Source: Streptomyces sp. AC550_RSS872
GTDB lineage: Bacteria > Actinomycetota > Actinomycetes > Streptomycetales > Streptomycetaceae
Reading direction: 5' to 3'
Assembly (NCBI RefSeq): GCF_019049285.1
Contig: NZ_JAGMUL010000008.1
Coordinates: forward strand, 1-64,000
DNA length: 64,000 nt
Shown here: positions 24,543-33,941 of the stretch, piece after piece
How the letters are laid out: each line of letters starts with the position of its first letter
Numbering within the stretch: position 1 is the stretch's first letter
Position numbers and translations under genes: made by a program
Notes under the pieces: generated by a model
Database searches by the model: none
Told to the model about the DNA's origin: nothing
The model's input: the letters and a program-made list of their open reading frames with translations, nothing else

Positions 24543-25280
24543 TCAGCGCTCCGCCTTGGACTTGTACCCCCGCCCCCACTGCAACCCCCACCCGAACAAC
24601 CGATCAAGCTCGGCCTGAAACCCGTACACGAACTTCACCTCACGCCGAACCCATATCTCGCCCTTCACGTTCTCGATCATCACCACCGCACAGGACCGAG
24701 CCTGCGGATGCCGCTCGTCGAGACCGATCTCGATCCGGGGCCCGTTGCTCGGATACAGCGTGACGATCGCGTGCGTACGGTCGAACGCCGGCGTCTGGTC
24801 ATAGATGTACACAAAGACCAGCAGCCGCTTGATCTCCTCCCGGTGATCAAGGTTGACGTACATGGTCTCCCCGGACGCCGACCCGAACCGGTCGTCCCCG
24901 CTGAGCTTCACATACGGCGGCGAGTTGACGTCCCCGAGGAACCCGCCGAGCGGCTGGACGACCCCCTTCGTCCCGTCGGCCAGCTCGTACAGGCACCCGA
25001 GGTCGAGGTCGACGTTGACCATGCTCTGGCTGTGCCCCAGCACCTCTGGCGGCCTGAGCGCCTTGAAGGGATGCCGCAGCAGGCTCTCCCGCTGCGAGCC
25101 CCCGATGTCCGACGTCCGCATACGCCAGGCCAGGTTGACCCGGAGATGACCGGTCGCCGCCCCCTGCTTGGTGAGCGAGACCCGGTCGTGCCGCTTCGTC
25201 AGCTCTATCGAGTTCGATGACGCGCTGCCCGAGTCGAACTCGGCCGCCCGTCCGCGCCAGAGTCCGTCCAAGAAGCCCAT
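24543..25280 (-). CDS. TerA-like tellurium-resistance/stress protein
   Basis: 245 residues. Segments LDLGCLYELADGTKGVVQPLGG, DDRFGSASGETMYVNLDHREEIKRLLVFVYIYD, DRTHAIVTLY and RSCAVVMIENVKGEIWVRREVKFVYG follow the TerD/TerA beta-sandwich pattern. The final VYGFQAELDRLFGWGLQWGRGYK is the TerA-type end rather than the short TerD end. TerA proteins act with TerD, TerC and TerB in a membrane-associated complex. ATG 25280 is chosen over an upstream ATG at 25298 that lacks conserved sequence. It lies downstream of the DUF475 gene but beyond a T-tract terminator. Confidence 0.82.
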   Translation of the reverse strand: MGFLDGLWRGRAAEFDSGSASSNSIELTKRHDRVSLTKQGAATGHLRVNLAWRMRTSDIGGSQRESLLRHPFKALRPPEVLGHSQSMVNVDLDLGCLYELADGTKGVVQPLGGFLGDVNSPPYVKLSGDDRFGSASGETMYVNLDHREEIKRLLVFVYIYDQTPAFDRTHAIVTLYPSNGPRIEIGLDERHPQARSCAVVMIENVKGEIWVRREVKFVYGFQAELDRLFGWGLQWGRGYKSKAER

Positions 25281-25320
25281 TCCGCCCCCACGTCCCACAC
25301 GAAAGACCTGCGTTCACTGG

Positions 25321-25358
25321 AAAAACCGGCGGGGCGGCCGGAGGCCCGGCCGCCCCGC
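25321..25358 (-). terminator. Rho-independent terminator after the DUF475/TerC-type gene
   Basis: A 13-bp GC stem (25358-25346 with 25341-25329) with a 4-nt loop, followed on the minus strand by CCGGTTTTTCC. It is one of the few classic T-tract terminators in the window. Confidence 0.88.
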
Positions 25359-25385
25359 TGAGAGCGTTCCTCAACCGCAGGGGTG

Positions 25386-26534
25386 TCACACCCCGGACGA
25401 GACCTCAGTCTTCTCGTCCGAGCCCGCCGCTTTTCCCTCCGCGGCCGCCAGCGCGCGGTTGCGGCGCACCGAGGACCAGAAGGACCAGCCGATCAGGATC
25501 ACACCGATCGAGCCGGTGATGAACTCGTTGATCTCGTACTGGATCGTGACCAGGAGGATCCCGGCGAGGGCGCCGATGGCGTAGTGCGCGCCGTGCTCCA
25601 GGTAGACGTAGTCGTCCAGGGTGCCCTCGCGGACCAGGTACACGGTCAGCGAACGGACGTACATCGCGCCGACACCGAGACCCAGGGCCATCAGGACGAT
25701 GTCGTTGGTGATGGCGAAGGCGCCGATCACACCGTCGAACGAGAAGGACGCGTCCAGGACCTCAAGGTAGAGGAACATGAAGAAGGCGGCCTTGCCGGCC
25801 ATGGCGACCGCGGTGCGGGGCTTGCCGGTGCGCGCGGCCTCTTCCTCCTCCTCGTGCTCGCGTTCCTCCTCTTCTTCGAGCTTGTCCTCGAAGTAGCCGG
25901 AGAGACCGCCGACGATCATGTAGGTGATCAGGCCCCCGATACCGGACAGCAGGACCGTCTCCGCCTTGTCGACATGTGCCCCGCCGTGCTGGTGGGCGTT
26001 GGTCGCGAAGGTCATCGCGCTGATGAGCAGCACGATCAGGGCGATACAGACGGACAGCATGTCGATCTTGCCGAGCTTGGCGAGCGGGCGCTCCAGCCAG
26101 CCCAGCCACTTGATGTCCCGGTCCTCGAAGATGAAGTCCAGGAAGATCATCAGCAGGAACATGCCACCGAACGCGGCGATGGCCGGGTGGGCGTCGGTGA
26201 CGAGCTGCTGGTACTGGTCCTTGTCGCTGAGGGCGAGGTCGACGGCCTCGATCGGCCCGAGCTGGGCGCTGAGGGCGACGATGACGACCGGGAAGACCAG
26301 GCGCATGCCGAAGACGGCGATCAGGATGCCGATGGTGAGGAAGATCTTCTGCCAGAAGGCATTCATCTTCTTCAGGATCCCGGCGTTGACCACCGCGTTG
26401 TCGAAGGACAGCGAGATCTCGAGGACGGAGAGGATCGCCACGACGCCGAGGGCGGTCCACCCCCCGTAGAGGACCGCTGCAACCAGGCCGAGCGCGGTGA
26501 CCGCGAACGACCAACCGAAGGTTTTCAGAACCAC
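25386..26534 (-). CDS. DUF475/TerC-type integral membrane protein
   Basis: 382 residues, about nine hydrophobic segments. Two motif copies define the TerC-like superfamily: LEISLSFDNAVVNAG near residue 40 and LEVLDASFSFDGVIGAF near residue 265, each with acidic residues inside membrane helices, as expected for divalent-metal handling. A highly acidic cytoplasmic loop (EDKLEEEEEREHEEEEEAA) sits between the halves. TerC-type proteins export Mn2+ and anchor TerD-like proteins. GTG 26534 is the start. It has its own terminator and lies downstream of terD (126 nt). Confidence 0.9.
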   Translation of the reverse strand: MVLKTFGWSFAVTALGLVAAVLYGGWTALGVVAILSVLEISLSFDNAVVNAGILKKMNAFWQKIFLTIGILIAVFGMRLVFPVVIVALSAQLGPIEAVDLALSDKDQYQQLVTDAHPAIAAFGGMFLLMIFLDFIFEDRDIKWLGWLERPLAKLGKIDMLSVCIALIVLLISAMTFATNAHQHGGAHVDKAETVLLSGIGGLITYMIVGGLSGYFEDKLEEEEEREHEEEEEAARTGKPRTAVAMAGKAAFFMFLYLEVLDASFSFDGVIGAFAITNDIVLMALGLGVGAMYVRSLTVYLVREGTLDDYVYLEHGAHYAIGALAGILLVTIQYEINEFITGSIGVILIGWSFWSSVRRNRALAAAEGKAAGSDEKTEVSSGV

Positions 26535-26648
26535 TGGCTACCCAATCCTGTGTGTACGGGGCTCCCCCGCGCCGCACTCGGCTTTACGAACTTTTGAAGC
26601 TGAAGTCTAGTTCGGCCCCTCTTCGCCCCCCACCCGGGCCTGGCTTTT

Positions 26649-26666
26649 GCTCATATAGCGTTATGA
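26649..26666. other. Small inverted repeat at the end of terD
   Basis: CTCATA and TATGAG flank a 6-nt centre at the terD stop codon. On the minus strand the AT-rich CTATATGAG could also hold a -10 element for the DUF475 gene. Neither role can be decided by eye. Confidence 0.4.
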
Positions 26667-27236
26667 GACGTTGACTCCGAAGTCGAGTGCGATGCCCCGC
26701 AGGCCCGACGCGTATCCCTGCCCCACCGCCCGGAACTTCCATTCCCCCTGGTAGCGGTAGACCTCGCCGAAGATCATGGCGGTCTCGGTGGAGGCGTCCT
26801 CGCTGAGGTCGTAGCGGGCGAGTTCCTGGCCGTCGGCCTGGTTGACCACCCGGATGAAGGCGTTGCTCACCTGGCCGAACGTCTGGCCGCGCTCGTCGGC
26901 CATATGGATCGAGACAGGAAAGACGATCTTGTCACAGTGGGCGGGCACCTTGGAGAGGTCGATCAGCAGCGACTCGTCGTCGCCGTCGCCCTCGCCGGTG
27001 AGGTTGTCCCCGGTGTGCTCCACCGAGCCGTCCGGGCTCTTGAGCTGGTTGTAGAAGACGAACCACTCATCGCCCAGGACGCGGCCGCCGTTGCACATCA
27101 GGGCGCTGGCGTCGAGGTCGAAGGGGGCTCCGGTGGTGGAGCGCGCGTCCCAGCCGAGCCCGATCATCACCTGGGTGAGGTTCGGTGCGGCCTTGGACAG
27201 GGAGACATTTCCTCCCTTGGCGAGCGTGACGCCCAT
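26661..27236 (-). CDS. terD: TerD family stress protein
   Basis: 191 residues, the standard TerD length. [15 protein letters not shown] opens the fold; [22 protein letters not shown] and the acidic [14 protein letters not shown] supply the paired Ca2+ sites; [39 protein letters not shown] and [25 protein letters not shown] are family constants. It is about three-quarters identical by eye to the neighbouring paralogue, indicating a tandem duplication. It acts at the membrane in tellurite/oxidative stress tolerance and, in Streptomyces, has been linked to Ca2+ and development. A hairpin terminator separates the two copies. Confidence 0.95.
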   Translation of the reverse strand: MGVTLAKGGNVSLSKAAPNLTQVMIGLGWDARSTTGAPFDLDASALMCNGGRVLGDEWFVFYNQLKSPDGSVEHTGDNLTGEGDGDDESLLIDLSKVPAHCDKIVFPVSIHMADERGQTFGQVSNAFIRVVNQADGQELARYDLSEDASTETAMIFGEVYRYQGEWKFRAVGQGYASGLRGIALDFGVNVS

Positions 27237-27280
27237 GTGCTGGTCCTCCCCGCGTGTTGCTTCTTTGGTTGTCCTGCGCA

Positions 27281-27314
27281 TCCGGCGCCGCACCCAAACG
27301 AATGCGGCGCCGGA
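27281..27314. terminator. Hairpin between the two terD paralogues
   Basis: TCCGGCGCCGCA (27281-27292) pairs perfectly with TGCGGCGCCGGA (27303-27314) around a 10-nt loop. It probably ends transcription of the upstream (minus-strand) terD. Confidence 0.8.
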
Positions 27315-27356
27315 CTCAGCCGGTGGTGTCCTGGACGGTCACCCCTCGGGTCGAAC

Positions 27357-27932
27357 TCAGACGTTCACGCCGAAGTCCTGCGCGATGCCGCGCAGACCCG
27401 ACGCGTAGCCCTGGCCGATGGCGCGGAACTTCCACTCCGCACCGTGCCGGTACAGCTCGCCGAAGACCATCGCGGTCTCGGTGGACGCGTCCTCCGAGAG
27501 GTCGTAGCGCGCGATCTCGGCGCCACCGGCCTGGTTGACGACACGGATGAACGCGTTGCGCACCTGGCCGAAGGACTGCTGGCGGTTCTCGGCGTCGTAG
27601 ATCGAGACCGGGAAGACGATCTTCTCCACGTCGGCCGGGACGCCCGCGAGGTTGACCTTGATCTGCTCGTCGTCGCCCTCGCCCTCACCGGTGAGGTTGT
27701 CGCCGGTGTGCTCGACGGAGCCGTCGGAGCTCTTGAGGTTGTTGAAGAAGACGAAGTTCGCGTCGCTGCCGACCTTGCCTTCCGGGTTCAGCAGCAGCGC
27801 GCTGGCGTCCAGGTCGAAGTCGGTGCCGGTCGTGGTGCGGACGTCCCACCCCAGACCGACGATGACCGCAGTGAGGCCCGGGGCCTCCTTGCTCAGTGAT
27901 ACGTTGCCGCCCTTGCTGAGGCTGACTCCCAC
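27357..27932 (-). CDS. terD: TerD family stress protein (second copy)
   Basis: 191 residues. [49 protein letters not shown] (acidic Ca2+-site segment), [27 protein letters not shown] and the end [11 protein letters not shown] match TerD throughout. It differs from the neighbouring copy mainly in the 40-60 and 75-105 regions. The 113-nt gap to the peroxiredoxin gene holds its own promoter, so the two terD genes are probably separate transcripts. Confidence 0.95.
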   Translation of the reverse strand: MGVSLSKGGNVSLSKEAPGLTAVIVGLGWDVRTTTGTDFDLDASALLLNPEGKVGSDANFVFFNNLKSSDGSVEHTGDNLTGEGEGDDEQIKVNLAGVPADVEKIVFPVSIYDAENRQQSFGQVRNAFIRVVNQAGGAEIARYDLSEDASTETAMVFGELYRHGAEWKFRAIGQGYASGLRGIAQDFGVNV

Positions 27933-28045
27933 GAGTCCTCCATTGGTTTCCAGGGGCGGGGAGCCCCGCCATGCGTTTGATATCGGATCAACGACTCGAT
28001 CCTAGTGACGGGTTCCCGTGGCTCGCATGCCTTGGTACCGAAGAA

Positions 28046-28504
28046 TCAGAGGGTGTCGAGCGCCTTGACGTACTCGTTCAGGTCGCGCGCGTCCGGCAGG
28101 GCGTTGACGACCGTCCAGCGGACGACGCCCTCCTTGTCGATGACGAAGGTGCCGCGCACCGCGCAGCCCTTGTCCTCGGCGAAGACGCCGTAGGCGCGGC
28201 TGACCTCGCCGTGCGGCCAGAAGTCGCTGAGCAGCGGGTACTCCAGGCCCTCCTGCTCGGCGAAGACACGCAGGGTGTGGATGGAGTCGTTGGAGACGGC
28301 GAGCACCTGCGTGTCGCGGTCGGAGAACTGCGGCAGGTTGTCGCGCACCTCGCACAGCTCGCCGGTGCACACGCCGGTGAAGGCGAAGGGGTAGAAGAGC
28401 AGGACGACGTTCTTGGAACCGCGGAAGTCGGAGAGCTTCACGGTCGCGCCGTGGTTGTCCTTGAGCTCGAAGTCGGGGGCCTTGTCGCCGACCTGGATCG
28501 CCAT
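28046..28504 (-). CDS. AhpE-type peroxiredoxin
   Basis: 152 residues. The peroxidatic site is [14 protein letters not shown] with the conserved P-x3-T-x2-C pattern and C46 as the reactive Cys; Arg in the later [13 protein letters not shown] region fits the active site. C51 and a Cys in [10 protein letters not shown] could form resolving disulfides. It reduces hydroperoxides or peroxynitrite in the cytoplasm using a mycothiol or thioredoxin-type donor. It sits between terD and DUF3052, in line with an oxidative-stress neighbourhood. Confidence 0.92.
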   Translation of the reverse strand: MAIQVGDKAPDFELKDNHGATVKLSDFRGSKNVVLLFYPFAFTGVCTGELCEVRDNLPQFSDRDTQVLAVSNDSIHTLRVFAEQEGLEYPLLSDFWPHGEVSRAYGVFAEDKGCAVRGTFVIDKEGVVRWTVVNALPDARDLNEYVKALDTL

Positions 28505-28583
28505 CGTCGTGGATGTCCCTTCGGTGGGGCTGTTCGGGTGGAACCCCCACCCTATGCAGCCACCACCGAGGCCCGTGCAGGAG

Positions 28584-28613
28584 GCCGGGCCGGGCGTTTC
28601 AGCCCGGCCCGGC
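28584..28613. terminator. Terminator after the DUF3052 gene
   Basis: A perfect 12-bp stem, GCCGGGCCGGGC (28584-28595) with 28602-28613, and a 6-nt loop GTTTCA, between the minus-strand DUF3052 and peroxiredoxin genes. Confidence 0.85.
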
Positions 28614-28634
28614 ACCGCCACCGGCTACTACCGA

Positions 28635-29069
28635 TTACTTCTTGGTCTTCGCGGCCTTGGGCGTCACCAGCCGGCTGCCGCTCCAGTCCTTGCCGACGCT
28701 GACACTCTTGGACGCCGACAGACCCGCAGTGGTCGCGGCTTCAGAGATGTCGCTCGGCTCCACGTAGCCGTCACGGCCGGTCTTCGGCGTCAGCAACAGG
28801 ATCGCGCCGCCCTCTTCGATGTACGTGGTGGCGTCCACCAGCGCATCCGTCAGGTCGCCGTCCTCGTCGCGGAACCACAGCACCGCGGCATCGGCAACGT
28901 CGTCGTAGTCCTCGTCCACGAGTTCTGTGCCGGTGACTGACTCAATGGCCTCGCGGAGTTCCTGGTCTACGTCGTCGTCGTAGCCGATCTCCTGGACCAC
29001 CTGCTCGGGCTGGAACCCCAGCCTCTCGGCAAGGGTCCGCTCCTCCGCGTGGTCCGCGGTCGCGCTCAC
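28635..29069 (-). CDS. DUF3052 family protein
   Basis: 144 residues. LAERLGFQPEQVVQEIGYDDDVDQELREAIE, the acidic LVDEDYDDVADAAVLWFRDEDGDLTDALVDA and ILLLTPKTGRDGYVEPSDI characterise this actinobacterial family, nearly always found next to aceE and an AhpE-like gene. The fold is thought to be alpha/beta; the role is unknown. GTG 29069 is set by a perfect AGGAGG 6 nt upstream. It is divergent from aceE, 364 nt away. Confidence 0.9.
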   Translation of the reverse strand: MSATADHAEERTLAERLGFQPEQVVQEIGYDDDVDQELREAIESVTGTELVDEDYDDVADAAVLWFRDEDGDLTDALVDATTYIEEGGAILLLTPKTGRDGYVEPSDISEAATTAGLSASKSVSVGKDWSGSRLVTPKAAKTKK

Positions 29070-29433
29070 GGGTTGCCTCCTGATCATGTCTTGGGAAATA
29101 ACTCAGCCACGCGCGTGCGCGAAGCATTGGCCGTAGTCCACACGGGCGGGGCGGATCGCGCAAGTACCCGGCCGTTCAGACCGCCGAAACGGTGACGATC
29201 GTGAACGTGTCACCCCAACTCCAGGCACGCCCTCATCGTCTCAGGGTGACGCGCACCACACCAATCTGCCCCCTTTGTGCGTTTGGGAACCATCCGTCGC
29301 GGCTCCGCCGTTGACCGGGGAAACGGTTACCTCGCAGTAGAGATGACGTTTGGCCCCCCGAGGTACACGATGGGGAGCGGTGCAGACGCCCAGAAACCCC
29401 CGAAACACAGCCCTCTGACAGGTAAGGAACAGC
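29070..29433. promoter_or_regulatory. 364-nt divergent promoter region of DUF3052 and aceE
   Basis: No gene is supported here. A candidate aceE promoter is TTGACC (29311-29316), an 18-nt spacer and CAGTAG (29335-29340), leaving a leader of about 90 nt. Nothing else stands out. Confidence 0.4.
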
Positions 29434-32181
29434 GTGGCTTCCGGATCCGATCGCAACCCGATCATCATTGGCGGCCTTCCGAGTCAGGTTCCTGACTTCG
29501 ATCCCGAGGAAACCCAGGAGTGGCTCGACTCCCTCGACGCCGCCGTGGACGAGCGCGGCCGGGAGCGGGCCCGCTATCTGATGCTGCGGCTGATCGAACG
29601 GGCCCGCGAGAAGCGTGTCGCCGTGCCCGAGATGCGCAGCACGGACTACGTCAACACGATCGCCACCAAGGACGAGCCGTTCTTCCCGGGCAACGAGGAG
29701 ATCGAGCGCAAGATCCTCAACGCCACCCGGTGGAACGCCGCCGTGATGGTGTCCAGGGCCCAGCGTCCCGGCATCGGTGTCGGCGGTCACATCGCCACCT
29801 TCGCGTCCTCCGCCTCGCTCTACGACGTGGGCTTCAACCACTTCTTCCGGGGCAAGGACGAGGGCGACGGCGGCGACCAGGTCTTCTTCCAGGGCCACGC
29901 CTCGCCGGGCATCTACGCCCGCGCGTTCCTGCTGGACCGCCTCAGCGAGCAGAACCTGGACGCGTTCCGCCAGGAGAAGTCGAAGGCGCGGTACGGCCTG
30001 TCGAGTTACCCGCACCCGCGGTCCATGCCGGACTTCTGGGAGTTCCCGACCGTGTCGATGGGCCTCGGCCCGATCGGCGCGATCTACCAGGCCCGGATGA
30101 ACCGGTACATGGAGGCGCGCGGCATCGCGGACACCTCCAAGTCACATGTGTGGGCGTTCCTCGGCGACGGCGAGATGGACGAGCCGGAGTCGCTCGGCCA
30201 GCTGTCCATCGCCGCCCGCGAGGGCCTGGACAACCTCACCTTCGTGGTCAACTGCAACCTTCAGCGCCTCGACGGCCCGGTACGGGGCAACGGCAAGGTC
30301 ATCCAGGAGCTGGAGTCGATCTTCCGCGGCGCCGGCTGGAACGTGATCAAGCTGATCTGGGACCGCACCTGGGACCCGCTGCTCGCGCAGGACCGCGACG
30401 GCATCCTGGTCAACCGGATGAACACCACGCCGGACGGCCAGTTCCAGACGTACGCCACCGAGACCGGCGCCTACATCCGCGACCACTTCTTCGGGGACGA
30501 CCAGCGGCTGCGCGCGATGGTCGAGGGCATGACCGACGACCAGATCCTGCACCTGGGCCGCGGCGGCCACGACCACAAGAAGATCTTCGCGGCGTTCTCG
30601 GCGGCCAAGGCGCACAAGGGCCAGCCGACGGTGATCCTCGCCAAGACGATCAAGGGCTGGACGCTCGGTCCCAACTTCGAGGGCCGCAACGCCACGCACC
30701 AGATGAAGAAGCTGACGGTCGACGACCTCAAGCGCTTCCGTGACCGGCTGCACCTGCCGATCGCCGACAAGGACCTGGACAGCGGGGTGCCGCCGTACTA
30801 CCACCCGGGGCGGGACTCCGAGGAGATCCAGTACATGCACGACCGCCGCAAGGGGCTCGGCGGTTACGTCCCGACCCGTGTCGTGCGCTCGAAGCCGCTG
30901 GCGCTGCCGGAGGACAAGACGTACGCGACCGTGAAGAAGGGCTCCGGTCACCAGTCCATCGCGACGACCATGGCCTTTGTGCGGCTCCTCAAGGACCTCA
31001 TGCGGGACAAGGAGATCGGCAAGCGGTTCGTACTGATCGCGCCGGACGAGTACCGCACGTTCGGCATGGACTCGTTCTTCCCGAGCGCGAAGATCTACAA
31101 CCCGCTCGGCCAGCAGTACGAGTCGGTCGACCGCGAGCTGCTGCTGGCGTACAAGGAGTCTCCGCAGGGCCAGATGCTGCATGACGGCATCTCGGAGGCA
31201 GGCTGCACCGCCTCCCTCATCGCGGCGGGCTCGGCCTACGCCACGCACGGCGAGCCGCTCATCCCCGTCTACGTCTTCTACTCGATGTTCGGTTTCCAGC
31301 GCACCGGCGACCAGTTCTGGCAGATGGCCGACCAGCTGGCGCGCGGTTTCGTGCTGGGCGCGACCGCCGGCCGTACGACGCTGACCGGCGAAGGCCTCCA
31401 GCACGCGGACGGCCATTCGCAGCTGCTCGCCTCGACGAACCCGGGCTGTGTCGCCTACGACCCGGCGTACTCGTACGAGATCGCGCACATCGTGCAGGAC
31501 GGCCTGCGGCGGATGTACGGGGGTTCCGAGGAGCACCCGCACGGCGAGGACGTCTTCTACTACCTCACCGTCTACAACGAGCCGATCCAGCACCCGGCCG
31601 AGCCTGCGAGCGTCGACGTCGAGGGCATCCTCAAGGGCGTCTACCGGCTCAGCGAGGGTTCCTCCGGCTCCATCCCGGCGCAGATCATGGCGTCCGGCGT
31701 GGCGGTCCCCTGGGCGGTCGAGGCGCAGCGGATCCTCGCCGAGGAGTGGAACGTGAAGGCCGACGTGTGGTCGGCGACCTCGTGGAACGAGCTGCGGCGT
31801 GAGGCCGTGGAGTGCGAGGAGCACAACCTGCTGCACCCGGAGGAGGAGCAGCGGGTGCCGTGGGTGACGCGGAAGCTGAGCGGGGCCGAGGGACCGTTCG
31901 TGGCCGTCTCCGACTGGATGCGGTCGGTGCCGGACCAGATCGCGCGGTGGGTGCCGGGCACGTATCAGTCGCTGGGCGCCGACGGCTTCGGCTTCGCCGA
32001 CACCCGCGGTGCGGCGCGGCGCTTCTTCCACATCGACGCGCAGTCGATCGTGGTGGCGGTGCTGACCGAGCTGGCGAAGGAGGGGAAGGTGGACCGGTCC
32101 GTGCTGAAGCAGGCGATCGACCGGTACCAGCTGCTCGACGCGTCGGCGGCGGACCCGGGGGCGGCCGGAGGCGACGCGTAG
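29434..32181 (+). CDS. aceE: Pyruvate dehydrogenase E1 component, homodimeric
   Basis: 915 residues, the full length of the single-chain AceE type. It decarboxylates pyruvate with thiamine diphosphate and passes the acetyl group to lipoyl-E2. The ThDP/Mg motif starts at G244-D-G-E with the paired Asn in [56 protein letters not shown] and the C-terminal transketolase domain ([15 protein letters not shown]) match the family. GTG 29434 has AAGGAA 5 nt upstream. A very long hairpin terminator follows. In actinomycetes AceE feeds acetyl-CoA to the nearby fatty-acid genes' pathway. Confidence 0.98.
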   Translation: MASGSDRNPIIIGGLPSQVPDFDPEETQEWLDSLDAAVDERGRERARYLMLRLIERAREKRVAVPEMRSTDYVNTIATKDEPFFPGNEEIERKILNATRWNAAVMVSRAQRPGIGVGGHIATFASSASLYDVGFNHFFRGKDEGDGGDQVFFQGHASPGIYARAFLLDRLSEQNLDAFRQEKSKARYGLSSYPHPRSMPDFWEFPTVSMGLGPIGAIYQARMNRYMEARGIADTSKSHVWAFLGDGEMDEPESLGQLSIAAREGLDNLTFVVNCNLQRLDGPVRGNGKVIQELESIFRGAGWNVIKLIWDRTWDPLLAQDRDGILVNRMNTTPDGQFQTYATETGAYIRDHFFGDDQRLRAMVEGMTDDQILHLGRGGHDHKKIFAAFSAAKAHKGQPTVILAKTIKGWTLGPNFEGRNATHQMKKLTVDDLKRFRDRLHLPIADKDLDSGVPPYYHPGRDSEEIQYMHDRRKGLGGYVPTRVVRSKPLALPEDKTYATVKKGSGHQSIATTMAFVRLLKDLMRDKEIGKRFVLIAPDEYRTFGMDSFFPSAKIYNPLGQQYESVDRELLLAYKESPQGQMLHDGISEAGCTASLIAAGSAYATHGEPLIPVYVFYSMFGFQRTGDQFWQMADQLARGFVLGATAGRTTLTGEGLQHADGHSQLLASTNPGCVAYDPAYSYEIAHIVQDGLRRMYGGSEEHPHGEDVFYYLTVYNEPIQHPAEPASVDVEGILKGVYRLSEGSSGSIPAQIMASGVAVPWAVEAQRILAEEWNVKADVWSATSWNELRREAVECEEHNLLHPEEEQRVPWVTRKLSGAEGPFVAVSDWMRSVPDQIARWVPGTYQSLGADGFGFADTRGAARRFFHIDAQSIVVAVLTELAKEGKVDRSVLKQAIDRYQLLDASAADPGAAGGDA

Positions 32182-32210
32182 GGTCGTCCGGCCTCCGTCA
32201 ACCGCTCGAT

Positions 32211-32251
32211 GGGGTGGTGTGCCCGTGGGTGACCCGCGGGCACACCACCCC
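32211..32251 (+). terminator. aceE terminator
   Basis: A 19-nt arm, GGGGTGGTGTGCCCGTGGG (32211-32229), pairs with 32233-32251 with one mismatch and a TGA loop; the following sequence is TTCACATTT. Confidence 0.92.
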
Positions 32252-32274
32252 TTCACATTTCCTACGATGCGGCC

Positions 32275-33036
32275 ATGAAGCGAGCGGTGGCACAAGAGCG
32301 TTGGGAACGGCATACCCAGCGACCCCTTTTCGGTCTGGCCCTGGTGTTCGCCGTGGCCTATGCGGTGCCGATCGTCGACCCCGACGCGAGCGCCTCCGTG
32401 GTGGAGCTGTGCCTCGCGGTGGAGTGGGTGGTGTGGGGCGCGTTCGCGCTGGACTACGTCGTCCGGCTCGTTCTCACGGAACGGCGCGGGGAGTTCGTAC
32501 GCTCGCACTGGCTGGACCTGTGCGCGGTGCTGCTGCCGTTGCTCCAGCCGCTTCGGCTGCTGCGGCTCGTCTCGACGCTGCTGCTGGTGGGGCAGCGGGC
32601 GCGGATGGCCTCGCAGATACGGCTGACCACGTATGTCGCCGGGGCGGTGGTGGGGCTGCTGATGTTCGGGTCGCTGGCCGTGCTGTCCGTGGAGCGGGAC
32701 TCGCCGGACGGGAACATCAAGACGCTGGGTGACGCGGTGTGGTGGTCGTTCACCACGATGACGACCGTGGGGTACGGGGATCACGCGCCGACCACGGGCG
32801 TGGGGCGGATGCTCGCGGTGGGGCTGATGCTGTCCGGGATCGCCCTGCTGGGTGTGGTGACCGCGAACATCGCCGCGTGGTTCATAGCGCGGTTCGAGAT
32901 GGACGACGTGGAGGAGCGGCGGCAGACGGAGGCGATACGGCTGCTGACGGAGGAAGTGCATGCGCTGCGCGCGGAGGTTGCTTCGCTGACCGCGGCGAGG
33001 GTGCCCGGGCAGGCCCGCGAGGAACAGGTGCGCTAG
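32275..33036 (+). CDS. Voltage-gated-type potassium channel protein
   Basis: 253 residues. Four to six hydrophobic segments precede an Arg-rich S4-like helix (LQPLRLLRLVSTLLLVGQRAR) and a pore loop with the K+ selectivity filter T-V-G-Y-G-D at residues 164-169, then an inner helix (LSGIALLGVVTANIAAWFIARF). The last 60 residues (DDVEERRQTEAIRLLTEEVHALRAEVASL) form a coiled coil that may tetramerise the channel. It starts at ATG 32275, 24 nt after the aceE terminator. Confidence 0.93.
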   Translation: MKRAVAQERWERHTQRPLFGLALVFAVAYAVPIVDPDASASVVELCLAVEWVVWGAFALDYVVRLVLTERRGEFVRSHWLDLCAVLLPLLQPLRLLRLVSTLLLVGQRARMASQIRLTTYVAGAVVGLLMFGSLAVLSVERDSPDGNIKTLGDAVWWSFTTMTTVGYGDHAPTTGVGRMLAVGLMLSGIALLGVVTANIAAWFIARFEMDDVEERRQTEAIRLLTEEVHALRAEVASLTAARVPGQAREEQVR

Positions 33037-33149
33037 CTGGTACCCGGCGTTGGGCCGGCCGGGGGCGGGTCGCGCCCGTGCCGCCCGGGGCGGCACGACT
33101 GCCCGCAGCCTGGGCGGACCTGTCCGAATGGACTGGCAGCGCCGCAGCG

Positions 33150-33255
33150 CACCCAAGGGGCGCGGGGCTGTGTCGATATGCGGCTCCGCCGCGGGGCGCG
33201 ATCAGCCACACACGCCCCGCAGCCGCCCTCGAAGCCGAGGCCCCGAGCTCCCCCG
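33150..33255. repeat. Family B interspersed repeat
   Basis: AGGGGCGCGGGGCTGTGTCG (from 33156) is followed by ATGCGGCTCCGCCGCGGGGC, CACACGCCCCGCAGCCGCC and the CCCCGAGCTC boundary. It sits directly beside the MITE-like element. Confidence 0.82.
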
Positions 33256-33260
33256 CGCTA

Positions 33261-33423
33261 GGGGGTGTTTCGAAAGTCCCGCACAGCACCCACGGCGCCC
33301 GGCACGCACTCTCGCCACACCGGCCGAAACCCCAAGTACGTCCAGTACGAGGGCTTTCGTCCGGCGCGCCGAGAGCACGCACCGGACACCGCGGGCGCCG
33401 CACAGGACTTTCGAAACACCCCC
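33261..33423. mobile_element. MITE-like element with perfect terminal inverted repeats
   Basis: GGGGGTGTTTCGAAAGTCC at 33261-33279 has its exact complement at 33405-33423. Both ends are flanked by TA within CTAG (33258-33261 and 33423-33426), as expected for a TA target duplication made by IS5/IS427-type transposases. The 125-nt interior has no credible gene. The right-hand TA forms part of the stop codon of the next gene. Confidence 0.85.
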
Positions 33424-33728
33424 TAGAACAAACCGTTACCCGGCGTCGTCGTCCCCGCCAGCCAGATGATCGCCAGCAGAGTATCGATCGCGCCCAGGAC
33501 CACGGCGATCAACGCCGGGACGGGGCGGGCTCCTGACCAGGTTCGGTTCATGGCCAGCCAGCCGCAGACGATCGCCACCGGGCCGAGGATGATGCCCAGT
33601 ACGAAGAATCCGGCGACCGCGCAGACGGCTCCGATGATCCCCAGGGTCGCGCGATCCGGCCCGGTCCGTGACCACGTCCGGCCACGTGAGCGGGGGTGCC
33701 TGCGCGTGCCGTGTCCGAAGCCCGCCAT
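33423..33728 (-). CDS. DUF4190-like small membrane protein
   Basis: 101 residues. A basic N-terminal tail (GTRRHPRSRGRTWSR) is followed by two helices: LGIIGAVCAVAGFFVLGIILGPVAIVCGWLAMNRTW and PALIAVVLGAIDTLLAIIWLAG. This is the DUF4190 layout of (S/A)ILGIxxxxxxxxxLGxxxPxxxIxLG plus a second segment. ATG 33728 has AGGGAGT 6 nt upstream. The stop TAG (33425-33423) is made by the target site of the MITE-like element, so the original C-terminus may have been cut. Confidence 0.8.
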   Translation of the reverse strand: MAGFGHGTRRHPRSRGRTWSRTGPDRATLGIIGAVCAVAGFFVLGIILGPVAIVCGWLAMNRTWSGARPVPALIAVVLGAIDTLLAIIWLAGTTTPGNGLF

Positions 33729-33941
33729 CGTCAACTCCCTGATTCGGCGTTCGACTTGGCGAGTACCCACGGTGCGCTTCTCATGCCTGCGCGTCCGGGC
33801 CGCGGCGCGCTGACCCCCTCCGGCAGCGCGCCGCAGGCCCTGGCTTGACCCACTGTGACCTGCGGCGTATGCCAGATGGGAGGGATCTTCGGGGTTGTCA
33901 CCCTGATAGGGGAACTCCCCTCTCGGATCCCCCCGTTCGTC

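Noticed and set aside
30142..33156. 1004-residue open frame antisense to aceE and the K+ channel gene
   Set aside because: It is Arg/His/Val-rich nonsense created by high GC; the plus strand encodes clear AceE and channel motifs.
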